Source of the DNA: Chromera velia
Taxonomy: Eukaryota; Sar; Chromeraceae
NCBI GenBank assembly: GCA_018398765.1
Contig: JAHBMJ010000346.1
Span: forward strand, 15,001 to 50,010
Direction of reading: 5' to 3'
DNA: 35,010 bases
Shown here: positions 21,201-31,924 of the stretch, piece after piece
Position numbering within the stretch: position 1 is the stretch's first letter
How the letters are laid out: each line of letters opens with the position of its first letter
The notes under the pieces: generated by a model
Database searches by the model: none
The model's input: only the letters and a program-made list of their open reading frames with translations
Told to the model about the DNA's origin: nothing
Made by a program: the position numbers and the translations under genes

Positions 21201-22994
21201 CTTCCCGTTGCTGCATGCAGCCCTCTATTCTTTGGGGAAGGGCCCAGAGACAGGCTCTTCTCAAAAAAGCCGTTGGAAGGGTTCGAGGAGAAGGGGAAGG
21301 TGCAAGGAATGGGGACTGGAGAGAGGACGAAGAGGAGAAGCAGAGGCTGTGCGAGGGTTCGTCTGGTGCCCTGCAGCGATCTTCTGCCTCTTCTTCCCCC
21401 GTTCCCGTTGAGTCTTCCTCCTCACCCGATTCTCCTGGTGTCGCTGTGGACTCTCATGGAACGGGCGTGGGGGGGCGAGAGGACTCAAGTAAACGCAAAG
21501 AGGGGGATGAGTTTTTGACAGAAAAGGAGGCGTTGTCGGTTCTCGAGACACTTTCTGTGGGAGGTTTTTTCCCTTCTTCCTCCCCTCCAGAGTCTCCTGA
21601 GAGTGTTCGCACGGAGTCACAGGCAGAGGGAGAGACGGACGCTCTGTGGAGTCTGGTCGGAGGACGGGAGCGTGTTGCCTCTCTGTCGGGCCTCCCGTCG
21701 TCTGTGCCTGTGGGCCGTTTGGTGGTTCCTCTTCACGTGTTTCTCCGTGTGGTGCAGAGGCCTTGCGAGAGGGAGGACGGGCTGCTGTTGTTGAGGGTCT
21801 CCAAGGCCTGTACCGTTCTTTTTTCGTGCTTCATGGGGCTCATCTCTGTCTTCCTCCAGGTACGTCTGTGTGTGTTTGGGGGACGGGGGGTGGAGAAGAG
21901 TGAGAGCATATGTGTGGAGGTCTGTGTCTGTAATCGCATTTATGCAGCGGACTGCCGAGAGGAAAGCAAAGGTTGCCTTCTTTTGAGGCCATGAATGGAG
22001 AGGCTTGAAAGAAACCTGTTCGGTTTTGGAACCGTTTCTGTGCACATTTTTCTTCTGCTGTCTTGTTTTATTCTTTCTTTCTTTCCCATGCCCTTCCCTT
22101 TCTCGTTCCTGACGTGTTCGGTCTGCATCAGCAGAGTTTCTTTCTGTTGCTTCTCTTGGGCTCTTTTGTCTTGTATAAGCACACGGACACTTCACACTGT
22201 GTGTCCTTCCTGTCCCTTTCTGTCCTCTCTTGTTGCAGGGTGTGAGACTCCAGCTGGGATTCCTCTACATGACCATGGGGGTCCTCGTGGGGCCTGCAGT
22301 CGCTCCGTGCGCCCTCTCTATCCTGTGGCAGAGGGCCAACGGGAGGGCGTGTACGTTCGGGGCTTTGGGAGGGCTTTTGGCAGGACTTAGCGCCTGGCTC
22401 GGGGCGTCTGCCGTGTCTGCCGGGGGCGGGGGGCTCTCTGTGGAGGACATCAGCGGTGACATGCCGTTCTTGTATGGCAATGTCGCGTCGATTCTGGTGT
22501 CTGCAGTGATCGCCGTGGGGGGTTCTCTGTTGCTTCCCGACGTCAAGTTCCGGTGGTCGCAGCTGAACGATGGAATTCAAACGATTGACGGTGGAGAGGA
22601 GGCAGATGAAGGGGTTGGAGAGGAGGAGGAGAAGGTACTCCGTCAGTGGCACAGGGTGGCTGTGTGGTCTGCAGTTGCATTGTCTGTGGTACTTCTCCTG
22701 TTGTTCCCCCTGCCCCCTTTCTTTTCGAATTGGGTTTTTGACTTAGGGGCATTCAGGGGGTGGGTGGGTGTGTCGATTGGATGGGCTGTGGCGGCAGCTG
22801 TAGTCGTGACGGTGTTGCCAGTAATAGAATTCGTGCAGAACCTCAGAGGGGCAGGAAGGAAAGAAGAGAAAGCAAAGACAGAGACTGGGAAGACCCAAGG
22901 AGAGGGAGAAGACAGATATGACGGGTGGAGGGCCCACTGTCGTTTGTCCCGAGAGGGAAATTTCTGCTGTCATGGTCACTCCGCCTTCTCTTGA
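18238..22994 (+). CDS. DUR3-like: DUR3-type urea:cation symporter (sodium:solute symporter family)
   Basis: Exons 18238-18760, 19090-19296, 19525-19969, 20208-20401, 20799-20920, 21221-21859 and 22239-22994 join in phase to about 961 residues. An in-frame ATG at 18142 would add 32. Family hallmarks in order: FNTAGRNVGAGLIAA, VSQWTWAATLLQSANMGW, GPYWYAAGASVQILLF, NMHTFLEIIRVRWG, VYTLRGGLKATFF, VGNFGTVFVDQSYWQSA, GYLLGGMVWFAVPF, TSTGASELIAASSILVYDVF, LRVSKACTVLFSCFMG, GFLYMTMGVLVGPAVAP and LYGNVASILVSA. About 15 membrane helices are expected, in the plasma membrane, importing urea with a coupling cation. Relatives have about 650-730 residues. The excess lies in a Ser/Glu-rich loop encoded by exon 6, a Cys-containing loop in exon 3 and a charged C-terminus. 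The first 25 residues look signal-peptide-like. Confidence 0.9.
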
Positions 22995-24460
22995 CAGCAG
23001 CGTGTAGATGGAGGGAGGGAAGCTGGGAACCAGCCTGGGTCGTTCTTGAGGGGGCGGCAAAAAAATGATGCGGAGGGTTGTCGATTTTTCTCCTTTTGTA
23101 TCGCTGAAAATTTTGAAGCAGGTTCGCTGCATACCGAAATCTTCATGTGTGCGTATGTAAGCGTGCGTTCACTCTGTCACGGAAGTTCGTTTTTCTGCTG
23201 CTGCACAGCAACGATGCGATAGTCTTGATACTTCTCGACCTGGTCCAATTTTGAATCAAATCGTTTCAAAAGAAAACGTTTCTTTTCTATGAGGAGGAAG
23301 GAAGAATTTGAGGGTGAAAAAATGCGAGAAAGAGACGGGAAGAGACATCCAGGACCTTCGTCCCGTGCCCGCAATTTTGGCTTTGAAAGTTATGTTCTCA
23401 TCTTTTTTCGAGCGCATCCGAGCTTCTTTGAAGCTTATGCGCATACAGGCATTTCACGAACGGGAAGACTGGGATTCGGTGAGATTTTGCTGGCAGGCTT
23501 GTTCATCGTTCAGAAAGGAAAAGGATCGATAAGTATGCATACGATTGGCAGCGCGAAGGAGACCAGGAGGGACACGAATTCAACCACCGCCGTCGCTCCC
23601 CAAATTCTTGCCCAAAGCCCTGGTACCCATCTAGGGCGGCTGTTGTTTCAGCCATCCAATTTTCGGGGCATGCGAATTCATATATCTCCTGTCAAACAGC
23701 CTAAAACTGTTTTAAAGTGATCGAGTCTTTAGTCACTTTTTGTTTTTATTCATATTTTTAAGTAAGCGATCTGTATCTAGATCTGTATGCGTAATGTCTG
23801 ACCCAGATAACCCTAGCTACACATATTTAATGATGAATCATCGATGATGATGATGATTTAGGGTCAAATCCTATAGATCTGGTCGAGGATTTGGTATTAT
23901 GACTATGACTAGGCTCCTCATACGTAAAAAAATAAATAAATAAATTTAGGCCATTTACGTTAGCTGGGCTTTGAGCTCTACTTGTAGTTTGAGCTTCAAA
24001 CTTGAAGTGTTTGCTTCAAAATGAATAAATAAATAAACAGTAAAAGCAATTATTTTTTTCATTTTTTTATGTATGGGGAACCTAGCCTTAACAATATGAT
24101 TAATATTATAGGTAGCATCATAGATATTTCAAATCAAATTTATATATATACTTCGTCACTTTGAACTTCAAATTTGATGCATTTAAATTGCTGAACTTTG
24201 TTAGTTTGAGCATGACATACAGACTTAGACAGACATAAACCTGTCACTAGACCTGTCATAAAGCCGATAAAAGGCCTGACATACGAACATATTAGCGAAC
24301 ACATTATTCTTCTGATAAATCAGATCGATTTCACCCACGTGATCACTGGCCAGTGATCGACTGCCAGTGGTACGGAGTAGCTGTTCGTACAGCCTCAGTC
24401 AGCCAGGCCCTGTACTGAATTGACTTGATTGGTAAGGCCGGGAAAGGCGCTCACACGTTC
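22995..24460. other. AT-rich intergenic stretch
   Basis: From 23720 to about 24420 the DNA is AT-rich with AAATAAAT and GATGAT runs, and no gene. Near 23177-23290 the minus strand has a short coiled-coil-like frame (KLDQVEKYQDYRIVAVQQQK, then a stop) preceded by a pyrimidine tract and AG. It could be a terminal exon, but I could not join it in phase to the frame at 23330-23444, so it is not called. Confidence 0.4.
24341..24358. repeat. Perfect 18-bp palindrome
   Basis: GATCACTGGCCAGTGATC is its own reverse complement. It lies about 100 bp downstream of the stop codon of the gene at 24461-25468. Confidence 0.95.
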
Positions 24461-25468
24461 TCACTGAGTGTAGAACGCCGCATCTGGCTCTTGCCCCAGG
24501 ATCAAGACGCAGATTTCCAAAAGTGCTGCCTTTATACTCCAGCCCTCGCGCAGATGCTGCTTGTTAAGTGAAAACTGTTTCACAACTCCGTCCTTTAGAT
24601 CTCGAAAGGTTTTCTGATTCACTTGGCCTCGGGACTCGGGTTTTGCTGCAAATCAAAGCCGTTCAGAAAAGTCAAAATCACTGTTGAGTTGCGTATACCT
24701 GCATGTGTCCACACCAACTGCAGATCTCAGGATCCGTCGAGCTGACCACGGTGTGCCTTGCATGCTTCGTTCAAAGCATGGGCGACAGCAATCCATTTTC
24801 CCTGCAAATTGGAAGCAAGAAAATGAACGCAGTGGAACTCATTGAAGACCGTAGAAGAGTCGCCCGATTGCTCCAGCAATGGCCGTTTGCCTACCATCAA
24901 AATCAAGTCAGCGTGCGGGAGGAACACAGCGCTAAGAGGGTGAGATTCCGGCACGTTGGTGTCCTTTGTCGTTGACACGCTTGCCACTGTAGAAGATCCT
25001 GATGTGTGAAGCTCGGACTCGGTCTGGACTTTGCCATGATCTTTCGCTGCCGTCTGAGAGCCTTTGCTGATAAGGTGAGAGCACGTATTCGTTGCAGCGT
25101 CGTTGGTCTCTGGGAGGCACAAGGGCTGAGGCAATGCCATCAACGGGGTTCCAAGAATCCTGCTTTTCCGCAGAAAATCAGCCAAGGAGCAAAACATCCA
25201 ATGAGCAGTGCAGATAAGAAAGCAAACTGCTCTATCCATTCACTCAGTCCGCGAGTCACGCGAAAACTAACGATTGTAGCCTTCCAGAAAACGAGGGCTC
25301 TCCTGTCTTCATAAGCTTGATAGCAGAATCGTCCTTGAGCTCCTCTGTTTGTGTGGACTGCTCTTTGACACTCGCAAATTCCGTCTGGAGTCCCTTGTCA
25401 ATTAAATTCGTCCGCGGGCTGGTGCGGGTGCCGCCCAGCGGCAAGAAGAGGGCACTGCAACTTCTCAT
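24461..25468 (-). CDS. Unrecognised protein with repeated Gln-Thr motifs, four exons
   Basis: Exons on the minus strand: 25468-25272, 25159-24895, 24801-24747 and 24645-24461. All junctions keep phase, giving about 233 residues. The start is the ATG at 25468. The N-terminal half is polar and probably disordered, and carries four short motifs: KGLQTEF, QSTQTEE, SKGSQTA and GKVQTES. QSTQTEE resembles the TQT anchor bound by dynein light chain LC8. The C-terminal part looks folded and helical, with GKWIAVAHALNEACKAHR, FRDLKDGVVKQFSLNKQHL and KAALLEICVLILGQEP. No family is recognised. A further protein-like stretch upstream (about 25525-25612, EKAVDLLETDSVHILG) could be an earlier exon but does not join in phase. 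Two of the exon ends read on into introns, which makes the uninterrupted frames misleading. Confidence 0.55.
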
Positions 25469-25759
25469 GGTGAGAGCGTGGGCAGAAGCAAACACGTTGC
25501 AAGATCAGACAGTTCCACCGAGAATGTGGACACTGTCAGTCTCAAGAAGGTCTACGGCCTTCTCAGCAAAGTCAAGCCCGCGACTCCTGCTTCTTGAAAT
25601 TAATAGGAGAGCGGTACTAAGCTTAATGGAACCGTGAGCACCTACGAAAACTCTCCAGTGGCGTTCTCAATGATGCAACCTTTGATGACATGAATTTGAA
25701 TTGATGTTATCGATGAATGGGCTTCAATCAAAAAATTGCAAGTTGCAACACCTGGAACC

Positions 25760-25784
25760 TTATATATATATATATATATATATA
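25760..25784. repeat. (TA)n microsatellite
   Basis: An uninterrupted run of TA dinucleotides in the spacer upstream of the gene at 24461-25468. Confidence 0.9.
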
Positions 25785-25910
25785 ATTAGGCAAGATGCAT
25801 ACTGGCCCGACACAGGACCAGAGATCTCGAGACAATAAAGAAAAAGAGGAACCTTATAATTGCAATTATCTACTATACTTAATACGGTAAGCCTTTTTTT
25901 TTAGCCACAT

Positions 25911-25940
25911 GCGCCTGCATGCGTTTTTTTAGACACAAAT
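25911..25940 (+). repeat. 30-bp direct repeat, left copy
   Basis: GCGCCTGCATGCGTTTTTTT followed by AGACACAAAT recurs with one substitution at 26389-26418. Confidence 0.8.
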
Positions 25941-26128
25941 CCCGCGCCCCAACCACGCGCGACCGGCCCCGGAAAGACTACCGTCAAAAATGGTCCCGCA
26001 AGCGAAAAATTAACCAAACGCTACGGGTGACTCCCCCGCGGGGTGAGTGCCTTGCGCGCGCCGCGCCATATGACTCGCGCCCGCGGAAAAGGTGAGTGCC
26101 TTGGAATTGAAATTATCCGGCTAGGGAC

Positions 26129-26390
26129 ATTTGACGGGCTATAAATGTTTGACAGGCCAGGGATTTTTGGCGAGCCTGCCAGCCGAGCTCACTAACCAGC
26201 CTGCGCCAGGCTAATTTGACAGGCCATGTACACGCTATTTTGACGGGACTAACGGCCGGTATGCTGGGACGTGCTATTGTATTGTATTGTATTGTACTAT
26301 GCATCCACGAACCCTCAAGAAATTTTTTGATAGGCCAGGGATATTTGACGGGCCTGGTGATCTTCACCGGCTCACTTTTTTGACAGGCGC
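26129..26390 (+). repeat. Dispersed TTTGACRGG repeats
   Basis: Seven copies of (T)TTGACGGG, (T)TTGACAGG or TTGATAGG, most followed by CC or CT, occur at irregular spacing: about 26130, 26149, 26215, 26239, 26327, 26344 and 26379. All are in the same orientation. A (TATTG)n run lies at about 26272-26295. Confidence 0.65.
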
Positions 26391-26418
26391 GCCTGCATGC
26401 GTTTTTTTAGATACAAAT
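26389..26418 (+). repeat. 30-bp direct repeat, right copy
   Basis: Second copy of the repeat at 25911-25940, with AGATACAAAT at its end. The pair brackets a segment of about 450 bp. Confidence 0.8.
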
Positions 26419-26419
26419 A

Positions 26420-27204
26420 CAGAAAAGTGTGATGCTAGCTGTCCTACCATACAACTAGAGGAGACGGCAATATAACTGAATCACCTCACATCCATTCATC
26501 GACTTACAGAAGAAGTCTGTCCAACCAGGGCAGAGTCATCAGCTTCCACTTATTCAAATCAATCTAGTGACTGTCAATGAAAGAATATTTCCTATGCGTG
26601 CGTATAGCCTTTGAATCCACACTGCCCTCCAGTCACACTCAAACTCGAGAGGCCCAAAGCAAGTCAACATCAACATGATCGACTCAAAGACACATGAAAA
26701 TTCTGAACTGCCACAGCTAACCATCACTGTCACTCAGTCATTTACGAAGTGATCAGCACTTAGCTAGCAACGCTCGATGTGTCATACCCTACATTGAAGC
26801 AAGTTCTCTCAATCAAGTCAGCCTTTCAAGCATGCTCTTCAATTCAGTCTACCTGCATATGCATCCCAGACCGCCACGCTTCATCGCACGTCCAGATTTG
26901 TAGGGCGCTTCTCGCTCGTGACGCACGCATTCTTGCTCACATCGCGCACATACTTTTCACACACCCCCCACTCGTTTCCCCCAAACTCTTTCATTTAAAG
27001 ATTTGCAAGGATACGAGTGCAGCACACCGTTTAATCAAATCAAAACAGCTCGGCTTCTTGCAGAGGGAAATCCAGAGACAAAGAGAAGAGATGAGAGGGA
27101 AGAAGAAGACAGTCTGAAAATCAAAGAGAGCAAAGTACTGTGCAAAGAAGAAAACCAACACCTCTTTTCACTCTCTTCCTTTTCTTCCCCTTTCGCTCAC
27201 CACC
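26420..27204. other. Spacer downstream of the copia relic; no gene seen
   Basis: Plus-strand frames near 26779-27236 overlap the 3' flank of the retroelement and carry no domain. I could not find a direct-repeat partner here for sequence beyond 31541, so no LTR pair is called. Confidence 0.35.
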
Positions 27205-27560
27205 AGACAGCTCGAGTAAGCACATCAGCCCTCTGAAACTCCCTCTTCACCCACACGACCTGTGCATCGAGACCCTCACCCCCGATCTTCTGCATGAAGT
27301 AGTCGAGAGTGCCCTACATGCGGGGCTCTGAACGTGCCAATCCAGACTCGATCTGGTCGTACAGAGGCTTGCTGTCCGTGACCACAATCACTCTCGGCAG
27401 CTTCCCGAAGAGGCGGAAAGCAATGTCATACGTCTTGTAGGCGGCCTTCACGCCGTCCACCATCGACACCATCTCACAGGAGGTGGAAGAGATGAACTTC
27501 TACTTCGTTCTCTTGGAACCATATGCGACAAGGTTCCACTCATCATCGCCCTCAAGCCTC
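27205..27560 (-). pseudogene. Copia RNase H, interrupted
   Basis: Pieces of the minus strand give VDGVKAAYKTYDIAFRLFG, then RVIVVTDSKPLYDQIESGL with a catalytic-type Asp, and near the end FQRADVLTRA, the usual closing motif of copia RNase H. A TAG follows SEPRM at about 27316, and the start of the domain lies in a different frame. The element's coding sequence ends near 27205. Confidence 0.65.
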
Positions 27561-28833
27561 TACGTCGCATCAACCAGGAAATGTATCCAAGCCTGACGTC
27601 CTTCCTTCGACAGAGTGAAGAAAGAAGAGTCGTTGAAGATGTAGAGGAGGAGAGTGGAGATGTCAATCCCTCTGAGCTTGAGGGAAAACGGTCTTTCCTT
27701 AAGTGCCTGCAACACGAGTGTCAGACACTCCATCAGCTTCTTGCTGACACAATTCGTTCTCGAAGAGAGAATCGAGAAGAACGGCTGCACTTTCGGTTGG
27801 GTATACGGACGGCCCACCCTAGAGTGCCGATGAGGGACTGGTAGCGCGGCTTGGGGGACAGATCGATCATGTCATCCTCTGGCACCTTCATGTCCTCCTC
27901 TCTCACCATACGCTTCTTCTCAGGAAGAAGATCATCAACGCAGAGCGAGTTGAGGAAAGAGGCCTGAGACAGGAACATCTTCTTTCCCTGTCTCATCTGC
28001 TCAATACCCACGAACTTTGCCACCTCGCCGTCAACGACTCGCACGAGGCTGCCGAGAGACAGTCTGTGCCCGTACTTACTGAAGATTTCCTCAATGTCCA
28101 TCGCACCTCCCTCAAAGTCGTCAACATGGTGATAGATGACAGCGTTGACCTCGTTGGTGTTCGTCTCTCTTCATATGTGAATGGACTCATCGATCTCCTC
28201 AAAGCCCAGCTCTTTCAACTCAGTCTTCGCCTTGGTTGAAAACATCCTTACCGAACCAGGCCCTCCATACAGAGCCTTGTCACTGTTGTTAGCGATGTAG
28301 ATCTCACCCTCCTTCAACTCTTTCCTCTTCTTCTTCACGATCTCATACTGCTCATCGGTGAACTTGCTCAAGTCCTTCGGCTTCTTGTCGGGGAAATCAG
28401 GGAGAATCCTGATTTTGGGAACTCGGATCCCGATCTTCTCATCACAGACATCTTCTGCTTGGAGGAAAGCCCCAGACACATCGGCCTTCATCATGGGGAA
28501 GTCCTTAGAGAGCATGTAGATGATGGCGATGTAGATGGAATGAATGCTTGGGGTGCCGGCATACGTCGGCATCTCTCTAGGGTCCTTGAACCCCTAAGAA
28601 TACATCCTTGCGTTCGTGTCCTTCTCTCCCGTCTCCCCGTTCTCCTTCCATGTGAAACGAGCACTGAGGGGCAGAACGGCTACCACCTCATCACGGTCCA
28701 CCTTCTTTCCGAGCACGGAGTTCAGAAAGATCTTTGCCCACTCTTTGATGAGGGCGCCGTTGAAGATGCCGCTGTTAATTTCCTTTCTGGTAGCTGGCCT
28801 CCAAGCAGTGCCACCAGAGAACTTCATCGGGGT
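27561..28833 (-). pseudogene. Copia reverse transcriptase, interrupted
   Basis: The domain starts around TRKEINSGIFNGALIKEW and RFTWKENGETG, and then a TAG follows ARMYS at about 28594. The same frame continues with GFKDPREMPTYAGTPS and the motif KADVSGAFLQA. A TGA interrupts at about 28171, followed in frame by AVIYHHVDDFEGG, which holds the catalytic Asp pair. RYQSLIGTLGWAV is the usual region before the connection domain. A frameshift near 27800 moves the remainder to another frame. Two nonsense codons without frame change suggest recent point decay. Confidence 0.8.
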
Positions 28834-30084
28834 CGCCATAGTTATGAAAGCAGTTTTTCTCATCCGTAGGAAAGCAGTGAAGTCTGCGGGAATGATGTCA
28901 ACGTCAACAGGCACAGGCATCTCCTCGATCAGGATAGCACCTGTCCCGTTACCGTCGATCTCGCTCTTCTGCACAGTATCCATAATCTTCTTGGGGACCT
29001 CTCCGTCCATCATCGTGAAAAGGCGAACGATCTTGGCCTTCTCGATATGGCAGATCTCACTCGGTCTCCACATGCCCAGAGGGTCTTTCCTCATCAGAGC
29101 AACCTCAGCAGACTTCTTTCCCATCTTACCGATCAGCTGCACGGGCTGCAGCACTCCATTGATCTCTGCAAGAGTGCCACGAACAGGGCGCGAACGGGAA
29201 ACCTCCTCGACTGACATGAGAGGCACCATCGGTTCTGGAATCTCCTCAAACTTGTAGTCTATGTCCTTATAGTAGTTGCAGCCGTACTTGTTCTTCTCTC
29301 CATCCTCAGTGCCACCCCCCACTCCATCCCCATTCCCTCTGCCTGTGCGTCGCGCTGCTCTGCCCAGCCATGCTTCCTCCACTCCCCAACGCACTGGCTT
29401 CGGGACGATGGGGTGCAACTTGCAGACAGTCCATCTCTCTGTCTCCGGAGGGTAATACAACACTTCACACAAAGTGTCGTTCACTGTGTTATTGAACACT
29501 CCCTCCATACCAGGAAAAGAGAGAGACTTATCAGCAGAAGGGGGCTTGAAAACGACAGGGTCTCCAAAACGGAGAACAAAAGGGGAGGGAGACTGAAAAC
29601 GGCCAAACCACAGGCTCACACCTGTCAGGGGAGCAAAGGTCACGTTGTGCGTCTGCTCAATGCCGGGGATGAGAACAGGCCACACGTAGGCATCACAGCC
29701 AATCTCCTTGAGTACAGTTCTCAGCATCGTCCTAATCTCCCTGTTCGCAACCTCTACTGCTCCATGGGACTCGGGGCAATGTGGAGGAGACGGCTTGAGG
29801 TAGATGTTGTACTCAGCAGCCAGTTGCTTGGTCTTGCCGAGCTTGAGCACGGTATCATTGTCAGATCAGATGATCTTGGGGATGATCTGCTTGGCGATGA
29901 TCAGATGAAGTAGATGCTGGTCAGCCTTGTCCTTGGTCTTCAGCACACGAAGGCTCCACCATTGGTGCAAGAGCTCGACGAGGACGCTGATGATGTATAT
30001 GCCTCGGAGTCCGTGCTCTACCTCCTTTACGAACATCAGGTCCTACTACCACTCCTCACCGAACTTCTTCCCATCACGCCGGTG
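28834..30084 (-). pseudogene. Copia integrase core and C-terminal part, interrupted
   Basis: After a frameshift the core resumes with DLMFVKEVEHG (likely first catalytic Asp). It has a stop just before SDNDTVLK (second Asp), then CPESHGAVEVANREI with the catalytic Glu. Two adjacent stops precede DLMF. The C-terminal half is open from 29850 and runs through a Gly-rich linker towards the reverse transcriptase. Frame loss means no functional integrase can be made from this copy. Confidence 0.75.
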
Positions 30085-31541
30085 TCAGCTTCTCGGTGGT
30101 GTAGATCTCACAGCGTTCCTCTGCTCACAGATGTCGCAGCTCTTCCAGACCTTATCAAGAACGTCTCTCCAGGCCACCAAACCATTCTTCTTCAACGTGC
30201 CTACCAACCGCTCTTCACCACAGTGTAGGAGGCGGCGGTGGCATGTCATTGCAGTCTCGTAAGAGATGGCAGACAGTCGGTGCGGGGAGGTGTACACTCG
30301 CTCGGCGCTCTGCATGACGACATATGGAATGTTGCAGAACGGATCTCCTCTAGAGCAGTCAATACGGAACTTTTTCAGCTCGCTGGAGACGGCATCGATG
30401 ATTGTGAACCACGAGTCGGCAGCCGTCTCCATCAAAACCAGCTTGTGAGGTCGAAGGAGCGGTTCCACTGACGGAAACCCGTCCTCCCTGTCTCTCACGA
30501 GATATGCTCTGTAATGCACATGCATGCACAGACCCGTCTGCTTCTCAGTGAAAGGGAAACGGAAGAGAGCATCCTCATAAACCTTCAGCTTCACTCCCGT
30601 CTCGGCCTGGTTGATCTCTCGGTTGATCTCCTCGCTCCAGATGACGTACTTGCGGTAGTACTCGGGGAAGATGGATCTTGAAGCTCCAGTGTCGAGGTAG
30701 GCAATGTTGGACTCCCAAAACTCTCTCTGGGAAGACCTTGCAGGTCGACGCACCTGCATCATCCAGGCAGTCTCTCTCATACCAGCAGCACGGCCGTCGA
30801 CGATGTCCACTCGCTGATCATCTCGACCGAACGTCGCTGTCTGCATCTCCGTACCCTGCCTGTCGGCAACCATACCCACTCTGTCACTTGACTGCTGCAA
30901 GTCCGGACAATCCGCTTGCTTGTGTCCGTACTGCTTGCAGTTATGACACTTCCCCTTGAAGGTTGAACCCGAGCTTCCTTGCCCGGACTGAGAACCTCCA
31001 CGACCACCAACTCGAAGTCCACCTCTGCCTCTCTCTGCTTGTCCTCCTCCTCGAGAGCTGCTGCTGAACGGCTGCTCACTAGCACCGCCAGAACTGTGCC
31101 CACTGGCACTACCCCCGTGTCTACCTTCTCTGCCGTAGCCGTTGCCACGTCCATGTCCACGACCTCGACCACGAAGGCCACTAGGCACCCGAGGCCCGAT
31201 CTCTCCAGGTCCTGCAAACAGGGCAATCTCAAGCCCCCGACGAGTCACCTGCTTGCTGGGCTTCTTCCCAGCCAGCACCTGCACAAGGGAATTCCCAGCT
31301 ACAGATACGAGCTCCTTGATCTCACGCAAGATCGCCTCAGGGTCGTGCTGTTCCTGTTTGAGGGTGATCCTCAAGATCGTCTGCAACTCAAGGGGGACAG
31401 CATTCATAAGGTACTCCGCCTTCTTCTTCTTCAGGATCTTTATACCGAACTGGACAGCCTGCGCTTCCAGGTTCCTCCACTCAGTGGCTATGAGTGAGAG
31501 GTTGGCGGCGAAAGGCGAATCGGTTGCCCTCCTCCTCTTTT
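30085..31541 (-). pseudogene. Copia gag, protease and pre-integrase part
   Basis: The long open part (30085-31407, continuing open to about 31541) begins with a helical gag segment (TEWRNLEAQAVQFG, LELQTILRITLK). A Gly/Arg/Ser-rich linker follows, then the nucleocapsid knuckle CHNCKQYGHKQADC and the protease active site YLDTGASRSIF. It ends with the pre-integrase zinc motif, HRRLLHCGEERL to CDICEQRN. The frame stops soon after this motif, where an intact element would run into the integrase core. This is the best-preserved part of the element. Confidence 0.85.
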
Positions 31542-31924
31542 AGCATGACCACACCACCTGCTGAGCGTCAAGGCCCTCCACGCAGCCGCAGCACTCGCGG
31601 TGCCTCAACCTACTCCAGAGAGGGAGGACGAGAACCTCCCACAGCCAGAGGAGGACGAGAACCCCCCACTCCATCATGACGGTCACTCCGGGTCTTTTCT
31701 CGCAGTCGCATCCCGGCACCCTGGCGAGCACTTTGTCTACACTTTTTAGTGTATTGAGAAAAAATCCAGATTTTTGGTGGGCCCACTCCGGCATGGCATG
31801 CCGGAACCAATAGGTGTTTCTGAGTCCGTTTGGACCCAAACTAAGATTCCTTGGTCGCTGGACCCATACCTTTCATGAGCCGGTCGGGCCAAGCCCATAA
31901 GGGCCTTTTGGGGGCTTATTGTGC

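Larger units (their letters stand above)
27205..31541 (-). mobile_element. Degenerate Ty1/copia-type retrotransposon (gag-protease-integrase-RT-RNase H order)
   Basis: On the minus strand, 5' to 3', the region encodes a gag with CCHC zinc knuckle, an aspartic protease, the pre-integrase HHCC domain, the integrase core and C-terminal part, reverse transcriptase, then RNase H. Integrase before reverse transcriptase is the Ty1/copia order. The coding sequence is broken by frameshifts and several in-frame stops. The gag frame meets a TAA near 31541, so the 5' end is truncated or lies in another frame. No LTRs or target-site duplication were recognised. The element is an old, immobile copy. Confidence 0.85.

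Noticed and set aside
21101-21220. Upstream extension of transporter exon 6 from the AAG/GTG site
   Set aside because: It is open and in phase, but the pyrimidine-rich site ending GCATGCAG at 21220 is a far better 3' splice site.
29413-30471. Plus-strand frames across the copia relic
   Set aside because: Antisense to gag-pol sequence with clear motifs on the minus strand.
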